Shown piece after piece: positions 1-7,779 of a DNA stretch of 64,000 bases. Where the stretch lies: contig NZ_JALHMP010000017.1 of assembly GCF_022843985.1 (NCBI RefSeq), positions 1 through 64,000 on the forward strand, given 5' to 3'. This stretch comes from Phreatobacter sp. (GTDB lineage Bacteria; Pseudomonadota; Alphaproteobacteria; Rhizobiales; Phreatobacteraceae). The notes under the pieces are model-generated. The model saw only the letters and a list, made by a program, of their open reading frames with translations, searched no databases and was not told the DNA's origin. Positions within the stretch are counted from its first letter, which is position 1. Every line of letters begins with the position of its first letter. Position numbers and translations under genes: made by a program.

Positions 1-36
1 CTCCCACTCGAAATCCGTCAGGTCGTAGCGGCCCAT
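1..36 (-). CDS. IS5-type transposase, N-terminal fragment cut by window edge
   Basis: Read on the minus strand from an ATG at 36-34, the first 12 codons give MGRYDLTDFEWE, which matches the conserved opening of IS5-family DDE transposases. A GGGAG Shine-Dalgarno stretch lies about 7 bases upstream. The rest of the gene is outside the window. The element's end should lie between here and about position 90, because the methylase remnant starts immediately after. Only 12 residues are visible, so the family call rests on a short but characteristic signature. Confidence 0.65.
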   Translation of the reverse strand, partial: MGRYDLTDFEWE

Positions 37-90
37 CGTGAAGCTCCCAAAAAGGAGCTTGAATCACGAATGTCCATGTGAGGGAATCCG

Positions 91-852
91 ATGTGGCCGT
101 TTATGGGTTTACGGCCTAGTGGTCAGGGTCAAAGCATTCATTCGAGTATCGATGAACTGAAGTCGCCGGCATTTTCGACAACCCCAAGATATTGGGTTAA
201 TTCAAAAAATGTTAGGGGCATAGACCGTGGCTACGCAATCGACTTTAATGATATCTGCAATACAAATAATGCACGTTCATTGATATCGGCAATTATTCCG
301 CGTGTTGCTGCTGGCAATAAGTTGCCGATCCTCGATGGCGCGAGTGCGATTGAATCCGCTCAATTGATTGGTAATTTAAATTCGATCGTATGTGATTATT
401 TTGCGCGAAACAAAATACAAAGCCGGAATCTGAATAAGTACATACTTGAGCAACTTCCAATCATCCCGCCAGCAGCATATGTGCGAGCTTTTGGTCCAAA
501 GCATGCCAGTGTGATCGTTGAAGAGACCGTGCTTGAGCTGACCTACACCGCTCATGACATGGCACCCTTCGCCCGTGACATGGGCTATGTGGACGACGCC
601 GGCCAGGTGAAGCCGCCATTCATCTGGGATGAAGAGCGCCGCCTGAAACTGCGCGCGAAGCTCGATGCCGTGTTCTTCCATCTCTACGGCATCACCGACC
701 GCGAGGACGTGCGCTACATCTATTCGACCTTTCCGATCGTGGAGCGCCAGGAGGCAGAGGCCTATGGCGGCCGATACCGGTCCCGCGATCTATGCCTCGC
801 CTACATGAGCGCGCTCGCCGCCGGACAACCAGACGCGGAGGTGCAGCTATGA
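91..852 (+). pseudogene. C-terminal remnant of a type IIG (Eco57I-like) restriction-modification methylase
   Basis: The 253 codons match only the C-terminal specificity part of large class I SAM-dependent DNA methylase/endonuclease fusions, which are usually over 1000 residues. Recognisable blocks are TPRYWV (about residue 31), ISAIIPRVAAGNKLPIL (about 86-102), NLNSIVCDYFARNKI with EQLPIIPP, and the closing LYGITDREDVRYIYSTFPIV. The methyltransferase NPPY region is absent and a stop codon lies upstream at 79-81, so the ATG at 91 is formal only. IS5-type sequence directly upstream suggests insertion removed the 5' part. G+C rises sharply near position 540, so the remnant may itself be a mosaic. 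Probably non-functional. Confidence 0.75.
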
Positions 853-881
853 CACTCGCAGCTTCCGTGAGCCGAAAGAAT

Positions 882-917
882 TTGACAAAAGACCTTAAAA
901 GGCATACCGTATAAGGT
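882..917 (+). promoter_or_regulatory. Putative promoter/operator of the higBA pair
   Basis: A TTGACA hexamer (882-887) is followed by nested dyads: ACCTTA (892-897) with TAAGGT (912-917), and inside them ATAC-C-GTAT (904-912). A TATAAG stretch (910-915) could be a -10, but its spacing to TTGACA is 22, so the exact promoter is uncertain. Dyads just upstream of toxin-antitoxin operons commonly bind the antitoxin for autoregulation. That role is inferred here. Confidence 0.45.
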
Positions 918-928
918 AAGGATGAAGA

Positions 929-1291
929 ATGACGGGGCCGCAAAAGGTTTTACAAGCAGCGTTCTTTGTGAGCGAAACCGGCAAGCGGCCCGTCCGGGAT
1001 TGGCTGATGGAGCTGACGCCGGAAGATCGCAAAGCGATCGGCGAGGACATCGCCACCCTGGAATTCTGCTGGCCAATCGGCAAGCCCAAATGCTCCCAGA
1101 TTGTGGGGATCAAAGGGCTCTATGAGGTCCGCTCGAACATTACCTCGGGACGGATCGCCCGCGTGTTCTTCGTCCTGGTCGGGAACCAGATGATCCTTCT
1201 GCATGGGTTCATCAAGAAGACGCAGAAGACCCCCGACAAGGAATTGAAACTGGCAACCGCTCGCATGAAGGAGGTGCAACGCCATGAATAA
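929..1291 (+). CDS. higB: HigB/RelE-type toxin (phage Gp49-like family)
   Basis: This 120-residue protein has the Gp49-like/HigB fold signature: AFFVSETGKRPVRDWL near the N-terminus, then GIKGLYEVRSN and RIARVFFV, ending in LLHGFIKKTQKTP. Toxins of this family are ribosome-dependent mRNA interferases. The start at 929 is preceded by an AAGGATGA ribosome binding site. The stop overlaps the start of the HTH antitoxin by 8 bases, the toxin-first order typical of HigBA. It sits in the accessory island between a broken methylase and an OLD nuclease. Confidence 0.85.
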   Translation: MTGPQKVLQAAFFVSETGKRPVRDWLMELTPEDRKAIGEDIATLEFCWPIGKPKCSQIVGIKGLYEVRSNITSGRIARVFFVLVGNQMILLHGFIKKTQKTPDKELKLATARMKEVQRHE

Positions 1292-1568
1292 GAACCCCCG
1301 CATCGGCGAGAGCTTCGAAAGCTTTCTCCGCGACGAAGGCATCCATGACGCCGTGATCGCAACCGCCATCAAGCGGGCTCTGGCGCTTCAGATCGAGCAT
1401 GAGATGGCCGCCCAGAGCATTTCCAAATCGGAGATGGCGCGCCGGATGAAAACGAGCGCTTCACAGCTTGGTCGCTTGCTCGATCCCGAGAACGACCGCG
1501 TGCAGCTCGACACCCTGGTGAAGGCCGCATCGGCAGTCGGGAAGAACCTTGCCGTGAGCTTGGTGTGA
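1284..1568 (+). CDS. higA: HigA-type XRE-family antitoxin
   Basis: This 94-residue protein carries a helix-turn-helix (about residues 44-80, SISKSEMARRMKTSASQLGRLLD) after a helical N-terminal region. It overlaps the toxin gene by 8 bases, so translation is likely coupled. By family knowledge it neutralises the upstream toxin and represses the shared promoter, probably at the dyads at 892-917. The length and the toxin-first arrangement agree with HigA-like antitoxins paired with Gp49-like toxins. Confidence 0.85.
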   Translation: MNKNPRIGESFESFLRDEGIHDAVIATAIKRALALQIEHEMAAQSISKSEMARRMKTSASQLGRLLDPENDRVQLDTLVKAASAVGKNLAVSLV

Positions 1569-1620
1569 TGAGCGGACAGGCCCAAGATGCTGGGATAAGT
1601 CCGTCGCCAATTACGCGACG

Positions 1621-1650
1621 CTTGACTCAGGTTATCTTCGTTCCTAATTT
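1621..1650 (+). promoter_or_regulatory. Candidate promoter of the OLD-type nuclease gene
   Basis: CTTGACT (1621-1627) fits the alphaproteobacterial -35 consensus. A TAATTT hexamer lies 17 bases downstream (1645-1650), followed by an AT-rich run. The nuclease start is 34 bases further on. The -10 match is only moderate, so this is a candidate. Confidence 0.4.
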
Positions 1651-1683
1651 GTTCTTATACTTTAGTGGAAAGGCGCAATCGGT

Positions 1684-3651
1684 ATGAAGCTTACGAAGGC
1701 ACACGCAACGAACTACCGGAATATAATTGACTCGAATCCGGTCGATATCGCGCAGTCAACGTGCCTCGTCGGCAAGAATGAAGCCGGAAAAACTGCATTT
1801 CTTAAGGCGCTAGAGTGCCTACGCTCGACTAACGCCGCTTTCAAACAGTACGGCAAGACCGAGAATTATCCCCGCCGCTACCTGTCGGAATATGACGCCC
1901 GTCACCCGGACGGGGAGGCTGTCGTCATGCGCACCGAATGGGACATGGATGACGCCGACGTGGCTGCGATTGAAGCAGAGCTTGGTGAGGGCATTGTAAA
2001 CGGCCGCATCGTGACGATCGAGAAAGCTTACGACCAGGAGAGCACCACCTGGAACGTGCCGGTGGACGAAGAGAAGGTGCTTGAGGGGTTGGTCAAACGC
2101 TACTCCCTCAACAAGGAAGAACGCGGCGGGTTCGGCGGCGCGAAAACGACGGCGAAGGCCGCAGCCTCTTTGGAGGCTTTGGACACGCGCACGGAGCGAC
2201 AGAATGAGCTTCTGGCGGCCATCAAGAAATTCCGCGACCAGTCGGCTCGGTGCAGAGCCATTGACATCCTGAGCCCTCGCACACCGAAGTTCATGTATTT
2301 TTCGCACTACGACCGCATGAGCGGTGCACTGTCGATAAATCAGCTGAACGCCGACAAGCAGGCCGGGAAAGCTATCGACAACGGGGACCGGGTCTTCCTT
2401 GATTTTCTGGAATATGCCGGGACGACTATCCAGGAACTATCGGCCCTGAACCGTTTCGAGGAACTGAATGCCAAATGCGAGGCTGCCGCCTTGCGCATCA
2501 CCGAACAGATTTTCGAGTACTGGACCCAAAACGACGACCTTGAGATCACCGTCGTCCTGTCGGAAGGCAAGTCGGCCGACCCCGCACCTTTCAATGCCGG
2601 TCCCGTTGCGCGTGCTCGCGTGAAGAATACGCTGCACGGCGTCACCGTCCCGTTTTCCGAGCGGTCCGCCGGCTTCATCTGGTTCTTTTCCTTCTTGGTC
2701 AAGTTCGCACAGATCAAGAAGAGCCACGGCAACGTTATCCTGCTCCTGGACGAGCCGGGTCTGACGCTGCACGGCACGGCACAGAAGGACTTGCTGCGAT
2801 ACTTCGCCGAACAGATTGCACCGCACCACCAGCTTATCTTTACGACCCATTCGCCGTTTTTGGTGCCGGCCGACGACCTCGCCAGCGTGCGCACGGTCGA
2901 GGATGTCGTCACGCGCGATGCTCGCGACCGCAAGCAGTCGCAGGGTACAAAAATCCGGTCGGACGTACTGACGACCGACCCGCAGACCAATTTCCCTATA
3001 TTCGGCGCGATGGGCTTCGAAGTTACGCAGACTCTTGTCATCGGTAAGAACACGCTGCTGGTCGAAAGGCCGAGCGATATCCTGTACTTGCAGGCGGCTT
3101 CTGCAGTGCTGAAAGCGGCGGGACGGCCGCACCTTGCGCCGCAATGGGCCATCTGCCCGTCCGGCGGCATCGATAAGGTGCTTCCCTTCGTCCGCCTGTT
3201 CTACGGCAACAAGCTGAACGTGGCCGTCCTGACCGACTTCGAGCGGGGCCAGAAGCGCAAGCTAGACGATCTGCACAAGGCCGCACTGCTTGACCATGAG
3301 CGCATCATCCTCGCCACCGAAATTGCTGATAAGGAAGAAGCCGACATCGAGGATTTCTTTGAACCGGCCCTGTTCGTCGAGCTAGTGAACAAAGCTTATC
3401 AGCTCCCCAGTGAGCACGCGCTGACGGTCGAAAAGCTGGAAGCGGCCGACACGTCGACCATGCGGCTGGTCAAGAAGGCAGAGGCCTATTTCCGCGTCCT
3501 TCCGTCGGACATTCCAGAGTTTAGCCATTTCGACCCGTCCATGTATCTATTGCAGCACCCGGAGCTGCTCCAGGGGAAGGACGACCATATTGAAAAGACG
3601 TTGGCGCGGTTTGAGGCCGCTTTTGAGCGCGTCGGAAAGTTCCTGCCTTGA
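1684..3651 (+). CDS. OLD-type ATP-dependent nuclease (ABC-type ATPase + TOPRIM)
   Basis: The 655-residue protein has an SMC/RecF-like ATPase with Walker A GKNEAGKT (30-37), Walker B ILLLDEP with D356-E357, and an H-loop TTHSPF at H389. A C-terminal TOPRIM nuclease domain shows LLVERPSD (E461), TDFERG (D518, E520) and an acidic ADIEDFFEP segment. OLD-family proteins of this build nick or degrade DNA and are common in phage defence; GajA of Gabija is a relative. No UvrD/Rep helicase follows, so this looks like the stand-alone class 1 form. The facing AT-rich gene at 3815-4828 is the only possible partner nearby. Defence is inferred from family and island context. Confidence 0.85.
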   Translation: MKLTKAHATNYRNIIDSNPVDIAQSTCLVGKNEAGKTAFLKALECLRSTNAAFKQYGKTENYPRRYLSEYDARHPDGEAVVMRTEWDMDDADVAAIEAELGEGIVNGRIVTIEKAYDQESTTWNVPVDEEKVLEGLVKRYSLNKEERGGFGGAKTTAKAAASLEALDTRTERQNELLAAIKKFRDQSARCRAIDILSPRTPKFMYFSHYDRMSGALSINQLNADKQAGKAIDNGDRVFLDFLEYAGTTIQELSALNRFEELNAKCEAAALRITEQIFEYWTQNDDLEITVVLSEGKSADPAPFNAGPVARARVKNTLHGVTVPFSERSAGFIWFFSFLVKFAQIKKSHGNVILLLDEPGLTLHGTAQKDLLRYFAEQIAPHHQLIFTTHSPFLVPADDLASVRTVEDVVTRDARDRKQSQGTKIRSDVLTTDPQTNFPIFGAMGFEVTQTLVIGKNTLLVERPSDILYLQAASAVLKAAGRPHLAPQWAICPSGGIDKVLPFVRLFYGNKLNVAVLTDFERGQKRKLDDLHKAALLDHERIILATEIADKEEADIEDFFEPALFVELVNKAYQLPSEHALTVEKLEAADTSTMRLVKKAEAYFRVLPSDIPEFSHFDPSMYLLQHPELLQGKDDHIEKTLARFEAAFERVGKFLP

Positions 3652-3814
3652 ACGGCGTGTGCTTGGAGATCGCTCAGACGTGCAACTGAAAATTGAGATC
3701 GCCCTGAAGCGAGTGAAGGACGTGAAGTGGCTAGGCTTTATGATCTCAAGAAGGAGCTTCTGAATTATGAAGGCGCCTTTGCCGTACTGACAAAGCAATA
3801 TTAAATTAGACAAT

Positions 3815-4828
3815 TTATGATGAAACATCGTCTTTAACAAGCGATATAGCGCTCTCACGCCTTTGTCGGACGATGTCATCAATTATCATCTTTATCTCTT
3901 TCTCAATTTCAGCATACTCAGGTGAATAAGCTGTCGATATTGTATTATAAATGTTGTGAGTGATTTTTGCCTTTTCAGTCTCTAATTCTAAAAAGCCGAC
4001 TTCAAGATAGTCGCTTGTCAAAACATCTTCTCCAGGGGGCCAGCCACCAGGCGGAGGATTATCTACAAATACGCGCCCAACCCAAATTATATAATAAAGT
4101 CGGATCCATGATTCCCAAATGTCATAAGAATTGATAACATGTTTCAATAAAGTATCTTTTATCTCACTTATATAATCAATTTTCTCGTCTTCAGATAGAT
4201 TTGTCATTAGAGGGATGTGCGATATTGCAATTATTGCGTTGCTATAAGTCAGCATAACAAATCTTATATATTCCTGAGCAGCTAGGCCCAATGTCTTCCG
4301 ACTATCAAAGTTCGTATCCTTAAGCGACTTTCCATGTAAAGAAAGGAAATATTCCCACGTTCCATCAGGGGAAATCTCCTTAAGGCGACGATTAACCTCT
4401 TCTCTGAGAGTAACACAGCAATTGGCTAGCTTGCGATTGTTTTGAATTAACGTACCTATAAGTATATTTAATGCCTCATCTGAGGGCTTTTTATCGCCAG
4501 AAATTCTCTCTAAAACATAGAAATATTCTTCAACTCTGTCGCTATATTCAAATTTGGTTGCAATTACGAAAAGGGCATCTCTTTGAACAATTTGGTTTCG
4601 CTGAATATCAGCAATTAAGCCATATATTTTGTTGATATGGTTATATATGTCCGATATTGCAGCCTTGAGCTTTTTTATGTCCGATCTGAATACAGCGATT
4701 TCAATCAAAGTTTGAACGGCAGCTGTGATAACAGAACCGAAGCTAAATTGGAATGAAAGGTCTAAGTCGATCGCTGCATCAATCTTAGCGGTGATGTCGA
4801 CCTTATGTTCGACAAGAACCTTACTCAT
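3815..4828 (-). CDS. AT-rich hypothetical protein, island gene of unknown function
   Basis: The 337-residue product is not recognised. The ATG at 4828 is preferred because GAGGA lies about 8 bases upstream; a GTG at 4873 would add 15 residues without a ribosome binding site. A hydrophobic stretch near residues 24-48 (FGSVITAAVQTLIEIAVF) could be membrane-associated. It is followed by long charged helices rich in I, N, K and E, and a tryptophan-rich PPPGGWPPGED patch near residue 275. G+C is roughly 35-40%, far below the flanks, which points to recent transfer. It converges on the OLD nuclease gene with a 163-base gap. A defence or effector role is possible but unproven. Confidence 0.75.
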   Translation of the reverse strand: MSKVLVEHKVDITAKIDAAIDLDLSFQFSFGSVITAAVQTLIEIAVFRSDIKKLKAAISDIYNHINKIYGLIADIQRNQIVQRDALFVIATKFEYSDRVEEYFYVLERISGDKKPSDEALNILIGTLIQNNRKLANCCVTLREEVNRRLKEISPDGTWEYFLSLHGKSLKDTNFDSRKTLGLAAQEYIRFVMLTYSNAIIAISHIPLMTNLSEDEKIDYISEIKDTLLKHVINSYDIWESWIRLYYIIWVGRVFVDNPPPGGWPPGEDVLTSDYLEVGFLELETEKAKITHNIYNTISTAYSPEYAEIEKEIKMIIDDIVRQRRESAISLVKDDVSS

Positions 4829-4928
4829 TTGAATGTTCCTCAAACTCTGCGTAGCCTGCCGAATTTGAAGCACGCTATGAGGTAGCCTGTAGACGTGTCA
4901 AGATTGGCCGGCGTTCATAAATCAAGAC

Positions 4929-4993
4929 TTATGCACGCTTTCAGAATGCCAGCAATTTCAACCTCTTGAAGCGTGCAGAAATCGCGTGCATAA
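4929..4993. promoter_or_regulatory. Inverted-repeat region upstream of the resolvase (candidate res site)
   Basis: TTATGCACGC (4929-4938) is exactly inverted as GCGTGCATAA (4984-4993), and a third GCGTGCA core lies at 4971-4977. The block ends 7 bases before the recombinase start. Serine resolvases bind paired inverted sites directly upstream of their own gene, for both recombination and autorepression, so this is the likely binding region. Confidence 0.5.
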
Positions 4994-5000
4994 TTAGGGC

Positions 5001-5546
5001 ATGAAATCGATCGGTTATGCCCGCGTCTCGACATCCGGCCAGACTTTGGATGCGCAGCTTGAACAGCTGAAGGCGGCGGGCTGTGATCCGATCTTCCGGG
5101 AGACGATGAGCGGTGCGCGCTCAGATAGGCCCGAGCTGAAGAGGGCACTTGCCGGCTTGAGCGAAGGTGACATCCTGATGGTCACCCGTCTCGATCGGCT
5201 TGCGAGGTCCACCCGCGACTTACTCGACATCACCCATACGATAGATGGCCGAGGGGCGAAGCTGAAGGCTCTTGCCGATGCATGGGCCGACACCACCACC
5301 CCGACCGGCCGCTTGATCCTGACTGTCCTGGGAGGGCTTGCCGAATTCGAGCGCAGCTTAATCCGGGAGCGCACGTCAGAAGGCCGAGCCCGTGCGAAGA
5401 AGGCCGGCCGACATTTGGGCCGACCGTCCAAGCTCACACCCTATCAGCGTGATATGGCGTTGCGTCTTCGCGCGGAGGGTCAGGACAATGCCGAGATTGC
5501 CCGCGTGCTTGGCGTGTCGCGATCGACAGTCTCTCGCATTCGGTAA
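5001..5546 (+). CDS. Serine recombinase (resolvase/invertase family)
   Basis: This 181-residue protein has the full small serine recombinase layout. The catalytic serine is S10 in IGYARVSTSGQ. The DRLARSTRDL motif is near residue 70, the long E-helix LGGLAEFERSLIRERTSEGRARAKKAG spans about 113-139, and a Hin-like HTH (DNAEIARVLGVSRSTVSRIR) closes the protein. It cleaves and rejoins DNA through a phosphoserine link. No Tn3-type transposase is visible, so it may be the remnant of a transposon or a stand-alone resolvase. The ROK-like gene starts 12 bases after its stop, suggesting co-transcription. Confidence 0.9.
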   Translation: MKSIGYARVSTSGQTLDAQLEQLKAAGCDPIFRETMSGARSDRPELKRALAGLSEGDILMVTRLDRLARSTRDLLDITHTIDGRGAKLKALADAWADTTTPTGRLILTVLGGLAEFERSLIRERTSEGRARAKKAGRHLGRPSKLTPYQRDMALRLRAEGQDNAEIARVLGVSRSTVSRIR

Positions 5547-5558
5547 AGGACATCCGGC

Positions 5559-6500
5559 ATGAAGCCCACGCTTGTCGCAGGCGTCTACATCGAGCGCGAT
5601 CGAGCGATGTTCCTGGTTGCGACGGCGGTCGAGCGAGCCGGCCGACCGGCCTTGCATTTTCGGACCTTCAGCGAACTCAGATTTGATCCGAGCAATTCAA
5701 GTGAGGCGGAGTATGCGCTTGCCGTGCTCGCAGGCAAGCTTGGCAGATTGTGCCCTGACCTCTCGCATATAGGGGTTGCCTGCTACGGCCCGTTCCAATC
5801 TCTCAATCCCGCCACGCCTCTCCTCACGACTGTATGCCCGGATCGAGCCGACCTTCCGTTCAAGGGGAAACGCGTGGCGCAGTTTTTTCGAGACGAAACA
5901 GCGCGGCATCTTCCCCAGGGCAGGCCGCTATTCGTGCTCGCTGAGACGGATGCCAATGCGTGCGCCATCGGCGAAGCCTATGCGCGGGGCACTCCCGACG
6001 ATCACACCTTGGTGTTTCTCCTTCTCACCGAGGGCGTGGGAGCGGGGATTGTAACCGGGCGGACCGTTTTCCGATCTCGACTTCACCCCGAGATTGGCCT
6101 TATGCACGTTCGGCTTCACCCCACGGAAATTTTGTATCCGCCAGAAGGCGCGGAAACCTACGCTCGCAGCTTGTCGAGCTTATGTGCGAATCCATCGATC
6201 GAGCGTCGTCAGAACTTGAAGATGCCAGATGCCGAAATTCCGAATTTGCGCGCCTACTACGCGGCTCAGGCCGCACTCGCGACAGCAGTGATCCTCTCGC
6301 CTCATAAGATCGTTATCGCGGCCGACATCGAGCCATCAGCCGGAGACACCGTGAAGCGAATCCGCGAGGAATTCGGTGCGCTCATGCGCCTACGCGAAAT
6401 AGATCGAGCCGACCCCTACGTCCCGAGCTATCTTGAGCCCGATTTTATCGAGAGCCCCGAGGACGTGCCGGGCCTCGTCGACCGGGCGCGTGGCTATTGA
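5559..6500 (+). CDS. ROK-family (fructokinase-like) protein, degenerate
   Basis: The 313 residues align with bacterial fructokinase-type ROK proteins: GVACYGPF (72-79) with LNPATP, the catalytic-Asp motif ETDANACAIGEA (D131), a GVGAGIV loop (159-165) and HPEIG (176-180). The N-terminal phosphate-binding DxG loop is poor (AGVYIERDR) and the cysteine zinc motif after HPEIG is missing, so kinase activity is uncertain. It follows a serine recombinase by 12 bases, an unusual pairing that suggests transposon cargo. Sugar phosphorylation is only a family-level guess. Confidence 0.7.
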   Translation: MKPTLVAGVYIERDRAMFLVATAVERAGRPALHFRTFSELRFDPSNSSEAEYALAVLAGKLGRLCPDLSHIGVACYGPFQSLNPATPLLTTVCPDRADLPFKGKRVAQFFRDETARHLPQGRPLFVLAETDANACAIGEAYARGTPDDHTLVFLLLTEGVGAGIVTGRTVFRSRLHPEIGLMHVRLHPTEILYPPEGAETYARSLSSLCANPSIERRQNLKMPDAEIPNLRAYYAAQAALATAVILSPHKIVIAADIEPSAGDTVKRIREEFGALMRLREIDRADPYVPSYLEPDFIESPEDVPGLVDRARGY

Positions 6501-6618
6501 CGCCGTCGGCCGGAGGAAGGCTCGCGCCGCCGGCGGAGCCGCCACGCCAAATGATCGCTTGTTTCATCTTGTTATATGAGGAAGGCTTGCCCCGACAGCG
6601 ACGTGGGACAGCCGGCGA

Positions 6619-7779
6619 ATGGATGCATTGCTGACCGAGGAACAGCGCGGCATCGTCGACAGCGTCGATCGCTTTGCCGCGCGCCATCTCCCCCCCGAGG
6701 AGGTACGCCGCCGGGACGCCGCCCACCTGCCGCCCTATGACCTTCTACCGCTCATGGGCCAAGCCGGCCTCTTCGGGCTGGCCGTGCCCGCGGACCATGG
6801 CGGCCTCGGGCTCGGCTGGACCGAGGTGGCGCTGGTGCAGCAGCGCCTCGGGCGTCACGGCTACATGGCGGCCTCGATCTTCAACCGTGTCGTCGGCTTC
6901 GGCGTCATGTCGGTCCTCACCTATGGTTCACCGGCCCAGAAGCGCACCCTGCTGCCCGGCCTCCTCGCCGGCGAGTTCTTCATGGCGCTGGCCCTCACCG
7001 AGCCCGGCGCGGGGAGCGATGCCGGCGCGATCAGGACGCGGGCCCGCCCGAACGGCTCGGGCTATGTGATCTCGGGCAGTAAGATCTGGATCAGCGATGC
7101 CGAGGGCGCGCGCTACCTGCTGACCGCCGCGCGCACCGGACCCGCTGATGGCGGCGCCGCGGGCATCACCCTCTTTCTCGTGCCCAGCGATGCGCCGGGC
7201 GTTTCGCTGACGCCCCTGGCCAAGGTCGGCAACAATTGCATGCCGAGCTTCGAGGTCGGCCTGAACGAGGTGCAGGTCGGCGCGGATGCAGTCATCGGCA
7301 CGCCCGATGACGGATTCCGCCATCTCATGTCGACCCTCCATTTTTCCCGCGCCAGCATGGCGGCGACCGTCACCGGCGCAGCCCAGGCGGCGCTTGACGG
7401 CGTCATGGCCCATGCCAGGGAACGTGAACAGTTCGGCCAGCCGATCGCCTCCTTCCAGGTGATCGCGCACCGCCTCGCCGACCTGCAGATGCGGATCGAC
7501 CTGTCGCGCCTGATGGTCGGCCACCTCGCGACCCTCATCACGCGCGGCCTGCCCTGCCGGCGCGAGGCGGCGCAGGCCAAGATCGTCGCCACCGAGACCC
7601 TGCGCGATGTCGCCGACCAGGGCATGCAGATCATGGCGAGTGCCGGCTATGCGGCCGGCAGCGACATCCAGCGGTTCTGGCGCGACTCCAGGCTCTACAC
7701 CTTCGGTGAAGGCACCAACGAGATCCTGCGTGACGGGATCGCCCGCGAACTCGGGTTCATGGGAAAGGGACGAACATGA
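6619..7779 (+). CDS. Acyl-CoA dehydrogenase family protein
   Basis: This 386-residue protein has the three-part FAD-dependent acyl-CoA dehydrogenase fold. Its marks are the flavin and substrate signature ALTEPGAGSDAGAI (about 130-143), KIWISDA (about 155), REREQFGQPI in the C-terminal helical domain and the end motif GEGTNEILRDGIAREL, where the catalytic glutamate region lies. It oxidises an acyl-CoA to the 2-enoyl-CoA; the substrate is unknown. It opens a three-gene series whose members overlap by 4 bases each, ending in a CoA-ligase-like gene. The three may activate and oxidise one carboxylic acid. Confidence 0.9.
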   Translation: MDALLTEEQRGIVDSVDRFAARHLPPEEVRRRDAAHLPPYDLLPLMGQAGLFGLAVPADHGGLGLGWTEVALVQQRLGRHGYMAASIFNRVVGFGVMSVLTYGSPAQKRTLLPGLLAGEFFMALALTEPGAGSDAGAIRTRARPNGSGYVISGSKIWISDAEGARYLLTAARTGPADGGAAGITLFLVPSDAPGVSLTPLAKVGNNCMPSFEVGLNEVQVGADAVIGTPDDGFRHLMSTLHFSRASMAATVTGAAQAALDGVMAHAREREQFGQPIASFQVIAHRLADLQMRIDLSRLMVGHLATLITRGLPCRREAAQAKIVATETLRDVADQGMQIMASAGYAAGSDIQRFWRDSRLYTFGEGTNEILRDGIARELGFMGKGRT

